Shown here: piece by piece, positions 1-12,400 of the stretch
Position numbering within the stretch: the first letter of the stretch is position 1
Layout of the letters: every line of letters begins with the position of its first letter
NCBI GenBank assembly: GCA_003996215.1
Contig: QJPP01003097.1
Span: 62,001-126,000, forward strand
DNA from: Jaltomata sinuosa
Taxonomy: Eukaryota; Streptophyta; Magnoliopsida; Solanales; Solanaceae
Direction of reading: 5' to 3'
Length of the DNA: 64,000 nucleotides
The notes under the pieces: model-generated
Databases searched by the model: none
What the model saw: the letters and a program-made list of their open reading frames with translations, nothing else
Told to the model about the DNA's origin: nothing
Made by a program: the position numbers and the translations under genes

Positions 1-281
1 GCATATGACCAGCCAACTGCTGTTCAAGTGAACTATAACTTCTGCATAGAGAGAGGGGGGGAGTTCCCCAACAATCCGTTTTATTCTACGCATTAATGTT
101 AACTGGTTACAGTCGAAACCTTTTTGTAATACTTCAACTTCAAGCAATTGTGTGAACCAAATGTTAAGATTCATATAAAATACTTATGATGAGTCTCCAC
201 TCTAACAAGGTGGACAATCCTTAGGTTGAAAATACAATAGACAGCAGAATTGTCAAGAGAAAAGGCAAAAATATCAATCAC
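1..281 (-). other. part of CDC27B intron 8
   Basis: Follows the exon 8 donor at 281-280. I see no further CDC27 coding block and no repeat. The next exon should lie to the left of the window. Confidence 0.6.
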
Positions 282-498
282 CTTCACCATAGTTTTCGGT
301 CGCCCAAGATTGTGCCTTTCGACTTGTCATGGAACGTAAAGTCATTGAGCTCAGCTTCGAACTACCATAATATTTGGAAGAGTGAATGGTTCCATTTCCA
401 GAAGCTGCAGATACATTCGAAGTTGTGTGTCCAGTAGATTCTCCAGCAAGCCTTGAATTTCGTCGAGGGCCAGAATCAGAAAATAACCTCCCAGATAT
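282..498 (-). CDS. HBT: CDC27B exon 8 (acceptor reads CG)
   Basis: Reads ISGRLFSDSGPRRNSRLAG through SKLSSMTLRSMTSRKAQSW to ATENYGEG, 72 codons plus one base, with donor GT at 281-280. Protein similarity places the exon start at 498, directly after exon 7 (phase 0). The two bases just upstream in the transcript (500-499) are CG, not AG. The nearest upstream AG adds 23 nt and shifts frame; the AG inside the exon leads at once to a stop. The exon is not a multiple of three, so skipping it would also shift frame. Confidence 0.82.
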
Positions 499-3400
499 CG
501 GGAAATATAAGAGATAGTGGACTCAGACCCCAAAAAAAATATGGGGAATGGAAACAAAAAAAGGGCGGATCCAATAAATCCATCAATATAAAGAACCAGA
601 AATGTAAAGGGTGTTTAGTGCTTAAAACTGAACAATGCACAAAATAAAGGAGATGAACATAATCAACAACCTAAAAGTTGATTTTTTTTCCTCATTTTCA
701 AACCAAAAGAGGTTAAATAAAAAAAATAAGAGGAAGGAGCCTTAAGGTACACCAAAAGCCCCTAGCATTTAACAACTGACTTCTACAGGTGAAAAAATGG
801 AAAGGAAGGACAGCAGCTTGCACCAAAAGCTTCACACACTGAAAGTTCGCTTTCAAATTACAACAAAAGAGAAAACTAGTACTTTAATGGTTATGAAATC
901 ATTTTGTGAAGAATGATATAAGGACCTCTTGATTGATAGACATACTTAAAATGGCATATGAGGAAGTATGGCATTAATTCAACAGGAAATTTCTATCAAA
1001 AGGATAACAATCCTGCCGCGATTATACAGAGAATGAAGTACTTATTATTAAAAAAACGATTCGATGATTGAAACCTATATATACTGCAGACCTTTCTTAA
1101 CTTTCCCTCGTCAACGAACTTTCTCCGAGGGGCCTGAATGGTTGAATTGACAGTTGATCGTGGAGAATTATCAGCACCAGCCACAGATGCATTAGTTCCA
1201 TTTTGCTGAAAATTTCTACAAACTGGAGGTGGAATTACTCCTGACAACTGCAAAGAAGCTGTATTTAACAATCTCTCTAAAAATCTAAAAGAAGTGCTAG
1301 CATTAGTTCCATTTCCAAAGTGCATATAAGAATGTCCAGTTGCTTCTTTCAGATAGAAAATTTGGTCACTTTTGATTTCACTTCAATTAACATGACCAGC
1401 ATAGTTCCATGGAACTATTACAAAGACATTAGAAAATCACCAACTATGTTCTAAACCTGAGGAGAGTTTTCAGGAACCATCTGGTTGATAGTAAATTAGA
1501 CATTTTCTATCCTCTTCAAGACTTGCAAAATGCTTTAAATTAGAGTCAAATGCAACTTAAATCTCAAAGCACTTTCTGATGCTGCCCTCATCCCCAATCT
1601 AAGGAAAATATGATCTAGCTAACAAATACTTAAAATTGTTACCATTTGTTCTTTTTGATAACAGTAGCCTCTGGGTCAATTTCTGGCACCTTGACTATTC
1701 CATTAGATACATGCTACCTCCTGATGTGCCGGGATTTAACGGCACATTTGATGCTTTTTAACGAAGAAGTTTTGTAGTTTTCAAGTATGCATTGTGCATA
1801 TTGATGTGCTTTGGTTGTGTTTAAGGAAGATAGACTTGACTCAACAAAAGGTTGAAGATGTGTCAAAAACGAGGAGCATTACTGACCATTTTGAGTTGAA
1901 ACGAGCCGTTGGTACAACCGCTACACTCAACATCAGAGACAGAAGCTGACACGAAAAGGAGAGTTATAACGGCTGGCTCAACGAACCGTTTTCATGGAGA
2001 ACGGTCCGTTTCCTTAACCGTTCCAGAGACCAGAAAGCAGTCCGAGAGCAAAAGTTATAACGGTTCAAGAAACAGTCCGTTATGGACTGTTATGGACCGT
2101 TTTGGCTTCCGTGCGAGATGACGTGTTTTTCCTTTCCTAGACCAATCAGAACTTGGCTTGTACTAGACTATAAAGAGAAATTTTAGAGTATTTTTGGAGA
2201 CAATTTTTTCAGAATAATTTGACACGTTTTCATTGTGAACAATACGTTACTTTCACTTTGAGTTTTGAACAAGTTTTGAGCGCTACTTTTATTGCCCAGT
2301 GTTATCAAAAGCGAAAAGCGCAAAAAAGCTCTAAGGTCGGTTGGGGCTTAAAGCGCAAAGCGCAAATAAAAGTGTGGGCTTCAATGAAAAAAGGCGCAAA
2401 GGGAGAAAAAATACAAATTCTTATGTTTAGTCCAAGACTAATAACTATTAGCATGAATGACAAATATATGAACAAAGAAATTGAAAAACAATTACAATTA
2501 AGTGAAATATCAATTGTTTAGTCTCGCCTCTTCAGAAGAGACTCATTGGCAAGGAAAAGTATGCCTTAGAAACTTGATGACGACAGTGAAGCGCACATAA
2601 AGCGAGGCGAAGCGCTCAACACGTTTTGAGCCTCGCTTCAGGGCTTAAGCGCGCTTTAAGCGCGCCTTTGATAACACTGTTAGTGCCACTTTGAAGAACA
2701 ACTTTCTACTATCAATCAATACGTAAGTATGTTTCTTTCGATTATTGTTGTTGGTTTTCCTTATAGCATGGGTAACTAAACCCCAATTCCAGGATTGTGA
2801 ATCCATAGAATGAATGAATCTTAGGGCAATAGTGTTAATATAGGAGTGTGGGTGAGTCGTTGACAATCGGATTATTGAAGATTAGCGGTTGCAAACGTTA
2901 ATTGAATGCCTTTAAATCTTAGTTTGTTTCCGAAAGGGCTTATTAAGGTTGGGATTGTTAATGGCTAAGAACTCAAGGAGTTAATCCTTGTTTAATGGAA
3001 TTTCGTAGGAATACGCAAATTCTACTTAACCTATTTTTTATTTTTATTTTATTTTTTGGTAAAATTTCAGCATTGCATTTATAACCAAAAATGTTGAATA
3101 TTACTCCCTCTGTCCCATATTAATTGAATTGTTGAGGCTTTTTTCATTGTTCAAAATAAGTGAATTGTTCAAATATCAAGATAATTATTGAAAAAAAATT
3201 CCATTTTTGCCCCTCCTTTAAAGAAAGAGTATTTTACATTTTCTAGGTACTTACACTCTTTACAAATTCATAATTATGATTTTACATTGAAATTTCACAT
3301 TTCCATACAGGTGAAATTTCCAAGAGACACTATTTTACAAATTGCTTTATTAAGTGTAATTATTATAATCAAATTCCAATGTTGAGTAATGACTAACTCT

Positions 3401-6400
3401 ACTTTTGAAAATAGTGTGAGAGTAATGAAAAGGGTAGTAATGAAAAGTAATGTTCAAAATATGTCCTAGAAGAGTTTTCTTAAGGGGTGTGCATTATCTC
3501 AACAATTCAGTTAATATGGGACGGAGGGAGTACAAACCCAAATAGATGCCGACCACCTATTTCTCAAGATTCTATCCTATTTGTACTACTACTATTGGCA
3601 TCAAAACAATCAAAAACAAAATAATACAAAAGGAAACTTCACTAACAAACTCAAATCAACAAACAATTTCCTAGACTCTGTATCACAAGGCAGGGACTTC
3701 AGATCATGGCAATTCAGTAAGTAGGGTTGTTCACGGTTTAGTGAAAAACCAAACCAAACCGCAAACCGTACCAAACCGATTAAAAAAACCGACATTTGGT
3801 TTGGTTTGATTTGGTTTTGAATTTTAAAACCCGACATTATTTGGTTTGGTTATGGTTTTACTAAACCGAACAGATAAATTATATATACAAATTTTATAAT
3901 TATTTATTATATTGTTGATAAATAAAATATAATTATTTTATTACATTTTAATCATGAACTTAACTTTAGCATATTATAATTATTCAAGCCCGACAACTCT
4001 CAACTTCAAGCCCAACACTTTAATCTTTAGGTGTCTAAGTTCTAACCGTATGATCTCACTTTTTATTTTAATTCTAAAATAATGCGCAACAAATCAAATG
4101 CTTATTATTGCATTTTGGGGTTCTTTTCATAATACTAGTTAATGCATTAGAATTTAGAGGACTACTATCTCGTTTTCTTGGTGGTTGCTTCCCAACAAAA
4201 TATTTATTTGTGATTTGTATCCTATAGACAGTACTACTAATACTTATTATTTTGGCATTTGGTTCACAAATTCAAGAGACAACATTATTGCTTGCAATGC
4301 AAAATAAGATAGGCTTGTAAAAGACATTTTCTTAATTGGCGTTATTAGGACTTATATCTAGACAAGCCTTTTGTCCATTGTCATTTTTTATACTATTATC
4401 AATTTATCATTAGCTAGGATCATAAACTGAAAAAACCGAAAAAACCGAAAAAATCGAACCAAACCGACAAGAACCAAATCGACGGTTATTTTTTTATTTA
4501 GTTTGGTTTGGTTTTAGAAATTTAAAAACCGACTAAATTGGTTTGGTTTTGGTTTTGACCAAAAACCGACCCAAACCCACCCATGAACACCCCTACCGGT
4601 AAATTTTCCAAGTGTGGACGACCATTTTGATAGTGCTCTGCCTCTGATGTATATAACAAGCTATTTCTCTGCACACCCGATCAGCTTGAAACAATGATGC
4701 TTGGAATCTCAATTGCTTTCTTTCCCTCCATATAAGGGCTACTAGCATGCCAAACACACTGGAAATAACAGCTCCTTTACCCGATCTGCTCTTAGCCATC
4801 CTATTTGCCCAGATAAGCTCTTCCTTCCTGCCAGCTTCCAATTTGTCTATGCACCCCTAACCAAGAGACAAGCCTGCACCAGACTTGTCTTGTAACAGGA
4901 TACTCAAAATACAAATGCTCAAAAGACTCAAAAGGATCCTGACAGAAAACACAACTCATAGGGACCTGAATACCAAACTTTTGTAGTCTATCAACTGTTG
5001 CTAACCTTCTCCAAGCAGCAAGCCACAAGAAGAACTTATGCCTTGGATGTATATGAGGTTGCAGGACAATATTTTTCCAGAACACCTTTGGAAACTGAGG
5101 AACAAGACTTAGGTACATTCTTTTGATAGAGAACTTACCATTCATCACCATGGAATTGAGTCTTGTTCTTAAGTCACCTTGTAGATGCTGAGCAGTCATA
5201 ACATACTTCCTGGTTGCCAAAATCTTCCTAACGACCCATGAAGCATTAGAAGGAATAAGGCAAGATTCAGCAGTCTGCCCTTTCATATAATAGATATGCA
5301 GCCATTTAATCCATGAGCACTCTTTTCCCTCAATAACAGCCCACAAGAGATTGAGAATTGCAGCAATATTCCACCACTTCATATTCATTATGTTCTGCCC
5401 ACCTGCAGCTTTAGGCCTACACAATTTTTCCAAAGAAACCAAGGCTTTCCTTGAACTTCTCTGAGAGTCAGTCCAAAAGAAAAGTCCTACAAGAAGACTC
5501 AATTAGTTTAAGAATTCTTTGAGGAAGAACAAAAATTTGAGCCCAGAAAATTTGGACCCCAAACACCACTGACTTGATCAATTGAGTTCTGCCTGCATAA
5601 GAGAGTAGCTTAGCAGATCAACATCTAAACCTCTCTGTAATCTTCTCAACTATAGGCATGCATTGTGCAACAGTGAGCTTCTTAGAAGAGAGTGGCACAC
5701 CTAGATACTTAAAGGGTAACACACCCTCTATGTATCCTAAAGTCGACAATATATCTTGTTTCAAGGAAGGTTTAACACCTGCTAGATAAACATGACTCTT
5801 GTCAGTATTGGCTTGAAGACCAGAAGCAGCAGAAAACCTCTGAAAAGCCTCTTGCAGGAGTTGGATAGAGTGAAGCTCAACTTTGCAGAATAAGAGCAAA
5901 TCATCTGCAAAACAGATATGCATAACACCTAACTTCTTACATTTAGGATGGAACTTAAGACCTTTATGTTGACCAACCTGAGTAAGTTCCCTTTGTAGGT
6001 ATTTCATGGCAATCACAAAGAGGTAAGGAGACGGTGGATCCCTTTGTCTTATCCCCCTTTTCCCATCAAAAGGTTTGGTCACACCACCATACATAACCAG
6101 AGAATAAGAGACACTGGAAATACATTCCATTACCCAACCTATAAATTTGTAAGGAAAACCCAATTCAACTAGCATACTTTGTAAAAAATTCCACTCTATA
6201 GAATCATAGGCTTTTCTTAAGTCCACCTTCATCACACATCTAGGAGAAAGGCCCTTCCTAGTATACCACTTCAAAAGTTCATGACTAAACATGATATTGT
6301 CAATAATACTTCTCCCTTCAATGAAGGCAGTTTGAGCAGGACTAACTAAGGACCCAATCACCCTCTTTATCCTGTTAGTCAACACCTTTGTGATGATTTT

Positions 6401-9400
6401 ATAAACTGTGGTACAACAGGCAATTGGTCTATACTCTTTAACCTGGGAAGGAGTAGGGACTTTTGGAACCAGGGAAATAGCAGTACGGCTAAAGGCTTTC
6501 AACATCTTACCAGTATGAAAAAATTCCAAGATTGCACCCACAACATCTGCCTTGAGAATATTCCAGTGTTGAATAAAAAACTCAACTGGAAAACCATCTA
6601 CACCTAGAGTTTTGTCAAGGGGAATACCTTTAATAGCTTCAAAAATTTCCACTTCAGTTACTTCCTCAATAAGGCCACATTTCTGCTGTTGAGTCAAACA
6701 ACGACCCTGTCTGATGAACTCCATATTTGGGCTAGGAATGCAGGCTGCAACTGATCCCATCAGATTTGTGAAGAACCCAATGAATTCTTGCTCCACCTGG
6801 ATAGGATCCTGAAGTTTAATACCAGTTGAGTCATAGATTGAAGTAATATAGTTTCTATTTGCTCTGAGTTTGACTTGAGCATGAAAATAACCTGTATTAG
6901 CATCACCACTGTCTATCCAATTAATTCTAGATTTTTGCCTTAGGACCTGCTCCTCCACATCACTCCATTTCCTGAGATCTTCTTGAAACTGTTTTTCTTG
7001 TGCTATCAATCCAGGGCACAAGGGGACATTAATCATTAATACTTGAGTTGTTTCCAACCCCTATCTGGCCTTTAATAGTTGCTGCTCATAAGAAGCCATA
7101 TAAGTATTCAGGTCCCTTATCCCAACCTTGACTGCTTTCAATTTGTTCCACAGTTGCTCCATCTTTGTACCATAGACTTGTTTCCTCCATTCAACATTAA
7201 GAATCCCACCAAAATCCGGATGAGTTAAGACTGTTTTGAATAACTTGAAAGGCCTAGGTCTTATATAAGGTTGAGGACAAACCTGTATATATATGGGGGA
7301 ATGATCAGATACACCAGGGGGCATAAAGTCTGCCTCCACATGCCCATAAGTACTCATCCACATAAGGTTACCAAAAGCCCAATCAATTTTTGAATATACC
7401 CTGCTGGAAGACTGTTGTTTATTGCAGAAGGTATAGTAACACCCTTTTACTCTGATAGGTGACAGTTGAAGAGTGTCAAGACATTGTTGGAAAGCTTGAG
7501 TTTCAGATTGCAAGATTGGAGATCCCAACCTATCATTCGTAGTCAGAACATTATTGAAATCACCCCCCATCAACCAACACCCTTGCACAGTAGTGCCTAT
7601 TCTCCTAAGTTCCTGCCAGAGAGTCCCTCTTTGAGTACTGTCATTTTTGCCATACACCACAGTAAGAGTAGTTTGAAAATTACTTGAGGTATCTGCTAAA
7701 GTGCAATGAATGAACTGCTCATGGACCTCAACTATATTAATATTAGCAGTATTCTTCCATAATAATCAAATTCGACCATTAGAGGCTAAAGGATAATTGC
7801 ACCTAGAAGACCAGCCTGAGCCTAGCTTACTCAAGACATTCTGGGCCTTATTTTCCTTAACCCTTGTTTCAAGAATTCCCATGACATCCACCTTGTGTTT
7901 ATTCAGAAAGAGTTTCAACTCCTTCTGCTTTGAGGACTGATTTAGCCCTCTAATGTTCCATATAGCAACTATCATTTAGAGGGCCTGTTTGGGAACTTTG
8001 CCCTGTAGTGAAACCTGCAGAACTGTTATAGACTGGTATACTAGCAACAAACTCAGGGTTATGATTCAGCAAGACATCTGAACTCTCATCACTTGCTATC
8101 ATATCTTCACCCTTCCTACTCGATTCTACCTTGTCTTCACTTTGAATTAGCCTGCCTCTAGCCCTCCAATTTTGTACTAGTGGTGCAGGTTTCCTTCTAT
8201 TCTTCCTCCTCTTCTTGTTCTTAACCTCCTGGAATCCATCCTCCTCCTTCTTTGTCTCTATCTTATTCCAGCAATTCTCAACAGTGTGCCCAAATTTCAT
8301 GCAGTCAGTACAGAATTTAGGTCGCCATTCATAATCGACAAATTGCTGAAACTCACCATAGGGAGTTGAGATATCAATAGAGTCTATGAGAGGCTGAGAG
8401 ACATCTGTCTCAACTAGCACTCGAGCATAAGAAATCCAGGACATAGTCAAGCGCTATCTAATCCTTGGTTGGCCATATGCCACCCTTTTCTTCTTCCTCC
8501 TGACAACTATGTCCATAACCACAAGCTTATGTCGGGTTGTAAGACTCACGCTTGGAATAACCTTGCAGTCTTAACATACACCTATGTCACCCTTCTTAAG
8601 AACTTAAGAAGCAAGTAGTCTATCTGAGTAGTAGCCACCGCACTATGAAAGGTCACTAAGTGCTCCTCCCTCTTCTGGAAGCTCGAGTTAGCTATGACCA
8701 ACTCGAAAGCTTTCGCAAATAAGGAAAGAAAATATTAAATAATCAATTACAAGCAATACAATATCATTCTATATCAATTCCTCCTATAATTACTCCTAGA
8801 TCAATCAATCAACACAATCAACAAAGGTCAAGGTAGAAGGTTCGGACTTGACTATTATAAAGTCACCCCAAATTCTTTTATCAAAAAGTGTGACTTTTGA
8901 TTTAAGTGAAACCATTTTAAAGTTCTACTATAATACTCCCCAAGTGAAGATAATTAGCTATTGTTTTAAATTAATAAAGGGCTTACATCAAAAAGGTTTC
9001 ACTAGATATCGTGTTCTAGCTCGAAAACAACAAAAACACAATGAAATAGTCACTAGAAAATTACCTGCGAAGCCATTGGTGAGGGAGTGTTGAAGAATGA
9101 CATGCTAGTAGAATCCCCACCTAAATTCTGGATAGCAGCTGCTCCATTATAATTTCCAGAAATTTCTCGAAGAAGACTGTTGTGTGTATGTTTTGATTGC
9201 CTAGGGCTGATGTCGTCCGAGACAATATTCCTAGAAGCTACATTCTGATCATCAGTAGATACTTGTAAAATTTGGGATTGGTTCCCTTGGTATAACTGTT
9301 GTTTTTGAATGCAAAGCAAGGATGCTTCCCCGAAAACTGCAGGTGCTTCTTCTGCAGCACCTGGTATTGTCACGCAACAATAAGGATGCAAAATATAAAA

Positions 9401-12400
9401 TCATAACTAAATAACAATGGCAATCGATATAACCTTCATCAAGTAAAAAATAATCCGAAATATGGAGCCTTACTGAAAGCATTTATTTGGAAATTAAGTA
9501 AATGCATATTCAACCATTCTTAAGTCAATGGAAATTTATGCAAAGTTTTCAAAGACAATGAACCAGTCAAGTTCATTTTCTATATAGATAAGTTCTCCAA
9601 ACCACTTAAGTTCACAATGAGAGCAAACAAGAGAAATATCCCAAAATTCGGCAGAAGATATAACAATTAGCTGAAAACATTCCATTTGTTTCCAATTACT
9701 TTCAAAGATGAAGGAGACATTTCTGCTTATGAAAACAAAAAATTTCATGATTTCATAACATTGTATCAAATTGTAAAATCTCTTTAAAATAAAACAATAT
9801 TATCTACATAATCCCAATGCAAAGACCTGACCGTTTTTAGTTTCAGAAGTTCGAATCATGTACCGAGACGTCTAGTAGCCCAGGATAGCTATTTGAGACT
9901 TGACTGGAAAATTTAGCCCAGGTGATCCGGGCAGGTTTGGAACACATTCTGCAAACACGTGTTTATTCATAAATTCAACTCCAACACTTAGAAAGTGTTT
10001 TTTAGCACTTGATATAGATTGTAATTACAAACTCATTTTAGAGTTAATAGCTTTAAGGATATTCAAACATTTTAACAGAATAAAGCGTTTATCAACACCT
10101 TATTTTCAGTTTCAACACTTCTATCCAAACACGTATGTGCTTATTCATAAATTCAGGTCCAACACTAAAAAGTTCTTTTCAGCACTTAATGCTCAAAAGC
10201 TTACTTAAATTCAGCTAATCCAGTGGACTCTTGGAACAGTTTGTTCAATAACAAATTGTATCAAAAATTCAAGCTTACGGAATTGAAAGAAAGAGGTCTA
10301 CCCGTAGTCACAGAATTAAATCAAATTGATTATTACAGTTGTTTTTTATAAACGAGAAGTCTACTTTCCGGTTTCAAAGCTAGGTGGTTGATTGGTCCAC
10401 TAATCTACCTTTCTCCACTTAAATACCAGATATCTGGACCACAAGTCACGATTTGAACCATTACGGGTGCCACCACACATCCAATGTTGTATTACTTTTG
10501 TTTTGGGGAAGAATTGATTATTAATGTTGTCGCGATAACAAATATCAAAACACAACAAAATAGTGCAATAGAACTTAAATGTTTGCTCAAATTATTCTTG
10601 CACAAACCTAGTATACACAACTCCTCATATGCAGCCCATAGCAATGGATCCAATAACAATGCCTGATTGAAATGCTGGATGGAATTATTTCTTCTATCTG
10701 TATACCTGAAATAATAGTACCTTGGAGGAGTGCAATCCAGGCTATGCTCAATAGAAGATTATCACTATCGCAACTCTTATTAAGCTCCATCAATTGTTGA
10801 TTAACAAAAGGTAAAGGCAAAAAAGAAACAGAAAAACATGGTCAACAACCTTAAGGAATAACTCGAGAGATATCAATAACATAACATACAAAAAAAATTG
10901 AGGGCAAGCTTCTTAATGTTTATAAAGAAAAAAAGTCAAAAAAGAATTATCATCTAAAAAAGAAGTGCGTTATGAGGTCTGCCACGACCTTAGATGTTCT
11001 GGGCTGCATGCGTTTTACACTGATGTATTCAACAAAAAGGTGGTTATGAGGGAGTAAAAATTATTCCCATACAAAGATCGAGGGCATCAGAATGTCAATG
11101 TTCAGTTTGGTTTTATTGGCAAAACTTGAATGCATTGTGGTGAAAAAATATACTCCTCAAGTATAATGACCAAGTCCCAAACACTGAAATCTAAACAAAA
11201 AAGAATTTCAAGAAAAAATGATGGAAAAATTGTATTAATTTATATAACCCTTTCCACACTTCAATAAAATGGTAGTTTTCACATCAGAATAGAAGAATCA
11301 ATATTTTTGAAGTTAATTAAGTTTGGCATAGTTCAAATACTTGATGATGTAGTTTCTATAAAATTGTTTACTTTAAAGTAAAAGGAAAGATGGTGTTACT
11401 ATGTCCTAACATTCTTCTCCATCATACTACACTTCAATACAAGAATAATTTTAACATTAGAATATAAGGATCAAGTTTTTGAAGTTAATAAAGTTTGGCA
11501 TAGTTCAAATATTTGATAATGCAGTGTCTATACCATATTTTACTTTACAGTAAAAGGAAAAGATGATAATTCAATGCCATAACATTCATCTCCATCATAT
11601 AAAATAGTAAATACAGGATAATGAGTTTTATCAGCATGAAGTATCTTTCACGTGTACTAAACACGATGATGAGAACTAGAACACAACCAAAAGTATTAGC
11701 TTCATTACATTCAGATAGATTAACCACTTTCATAATGAAGAAGCAAGGCTAGAATTTAATCCTCCTCTTAAATAGATATATAAAAATATGAACCTGTAAA
11801 TAAGACCAAGAAGGTAATGCCCAGCTGCACCATTTGGAACCTGCACAACAACCATTAGCAATAAATTAAAGAAGCATGTCAATCGCTAACACGAAAAAAT
11901 TAATTGGAGAACAGAATATTATAAAATCCGCTAAGTGGATAGATATTTGGAACAATGGCTTTTACGACTCTACCTCTGCAGCTGGCTCATTAGGTGGGCA
12001 AAGTGCTGTCTCAGCTTCAGTGAGAAGACCCATCTGAAAGCATGATAGTGCAAACAAGTAGCGGGATTGAGCCATACTTGTCCCTTCATATAATAATTTA
12101 AAAAGGGATGATTATGAGCATAATCTCAAGGACAAGTGATATCAGAAATCCAACGATAATACTAGACTAAAAAGTTAGGGAGAAAAAAAAAAGACATTGC
12201 ACCACAAAAATGCAGTCATATGATATGTGAAGAAAATACCACACGCACCCTTCAGAACATGGTATGCAGCATAAGCCTGTTGGTTCTGCAGGTAGCACCT
12301 AGCTAAAAGCTGCATATTTGTCTGCGATCGGCATAGCACATTATGGGAAATAAGCGAAGTTTTATGGACAGGTTTTATACACAAACTTAAGATATTTCAA

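Larger units (their letters stand above)
3032..8450 (-). mobile_element. L1-type LINE, minus strand, carrying two MITEs
   Basis: Non-LTR retrotransposon read on the minus strand: end of ORF1 (8450-7950), ORF2 (7975 to 4597), 3' UTR in pieces (3531-3720 and 3058-3103) and an A-rich tail (T-rich on plus, 3032-3057) directly after GCTGAAATTTTACC. A hAT-like MITE (3721-4596) cut off the end of ORF2, and a Stowaway MITE (3104-3530) sits in the 3' UTR. Without the MITEs it is about 4.1 kb. The 5' end is truncated inside ORF1, as is typical of incomplete target-primed reverse transcription. I found no convincing target-site duplication. It sits in intron 6 in the same sense as CDC27B. Confidence 0.88.
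1248..9064 (-). other. CDC27B intron 6, expanded by transposons
   Basis: 7.8-kb intron with good borders. From the acceptor end it holds about 600 bp of unassigned AT-rich DNA, an LTR-like stretch carrying a hAT MITE, an L1-type LINE carrying two MITEs, an RTE fragment, and about 350 bp of plain AT-rich DNA next to the donor (8716-9064). The LINE, the RTE fragment and the host gene all read on the minus strand. Confidence 0.8.

Noticed and set aside
4001..4450. Cryptic gene between the AACC-rich stretches
   Set aside because: This is the AT-rich interior of the hAT-like MITE; no frame or splice pattern supports coding.
7466..7687. Plus-strand frame of 73 codons across the LINE
   Set aside because: It is antisense to the conserved endonuclease sequence of LINE ORF2.
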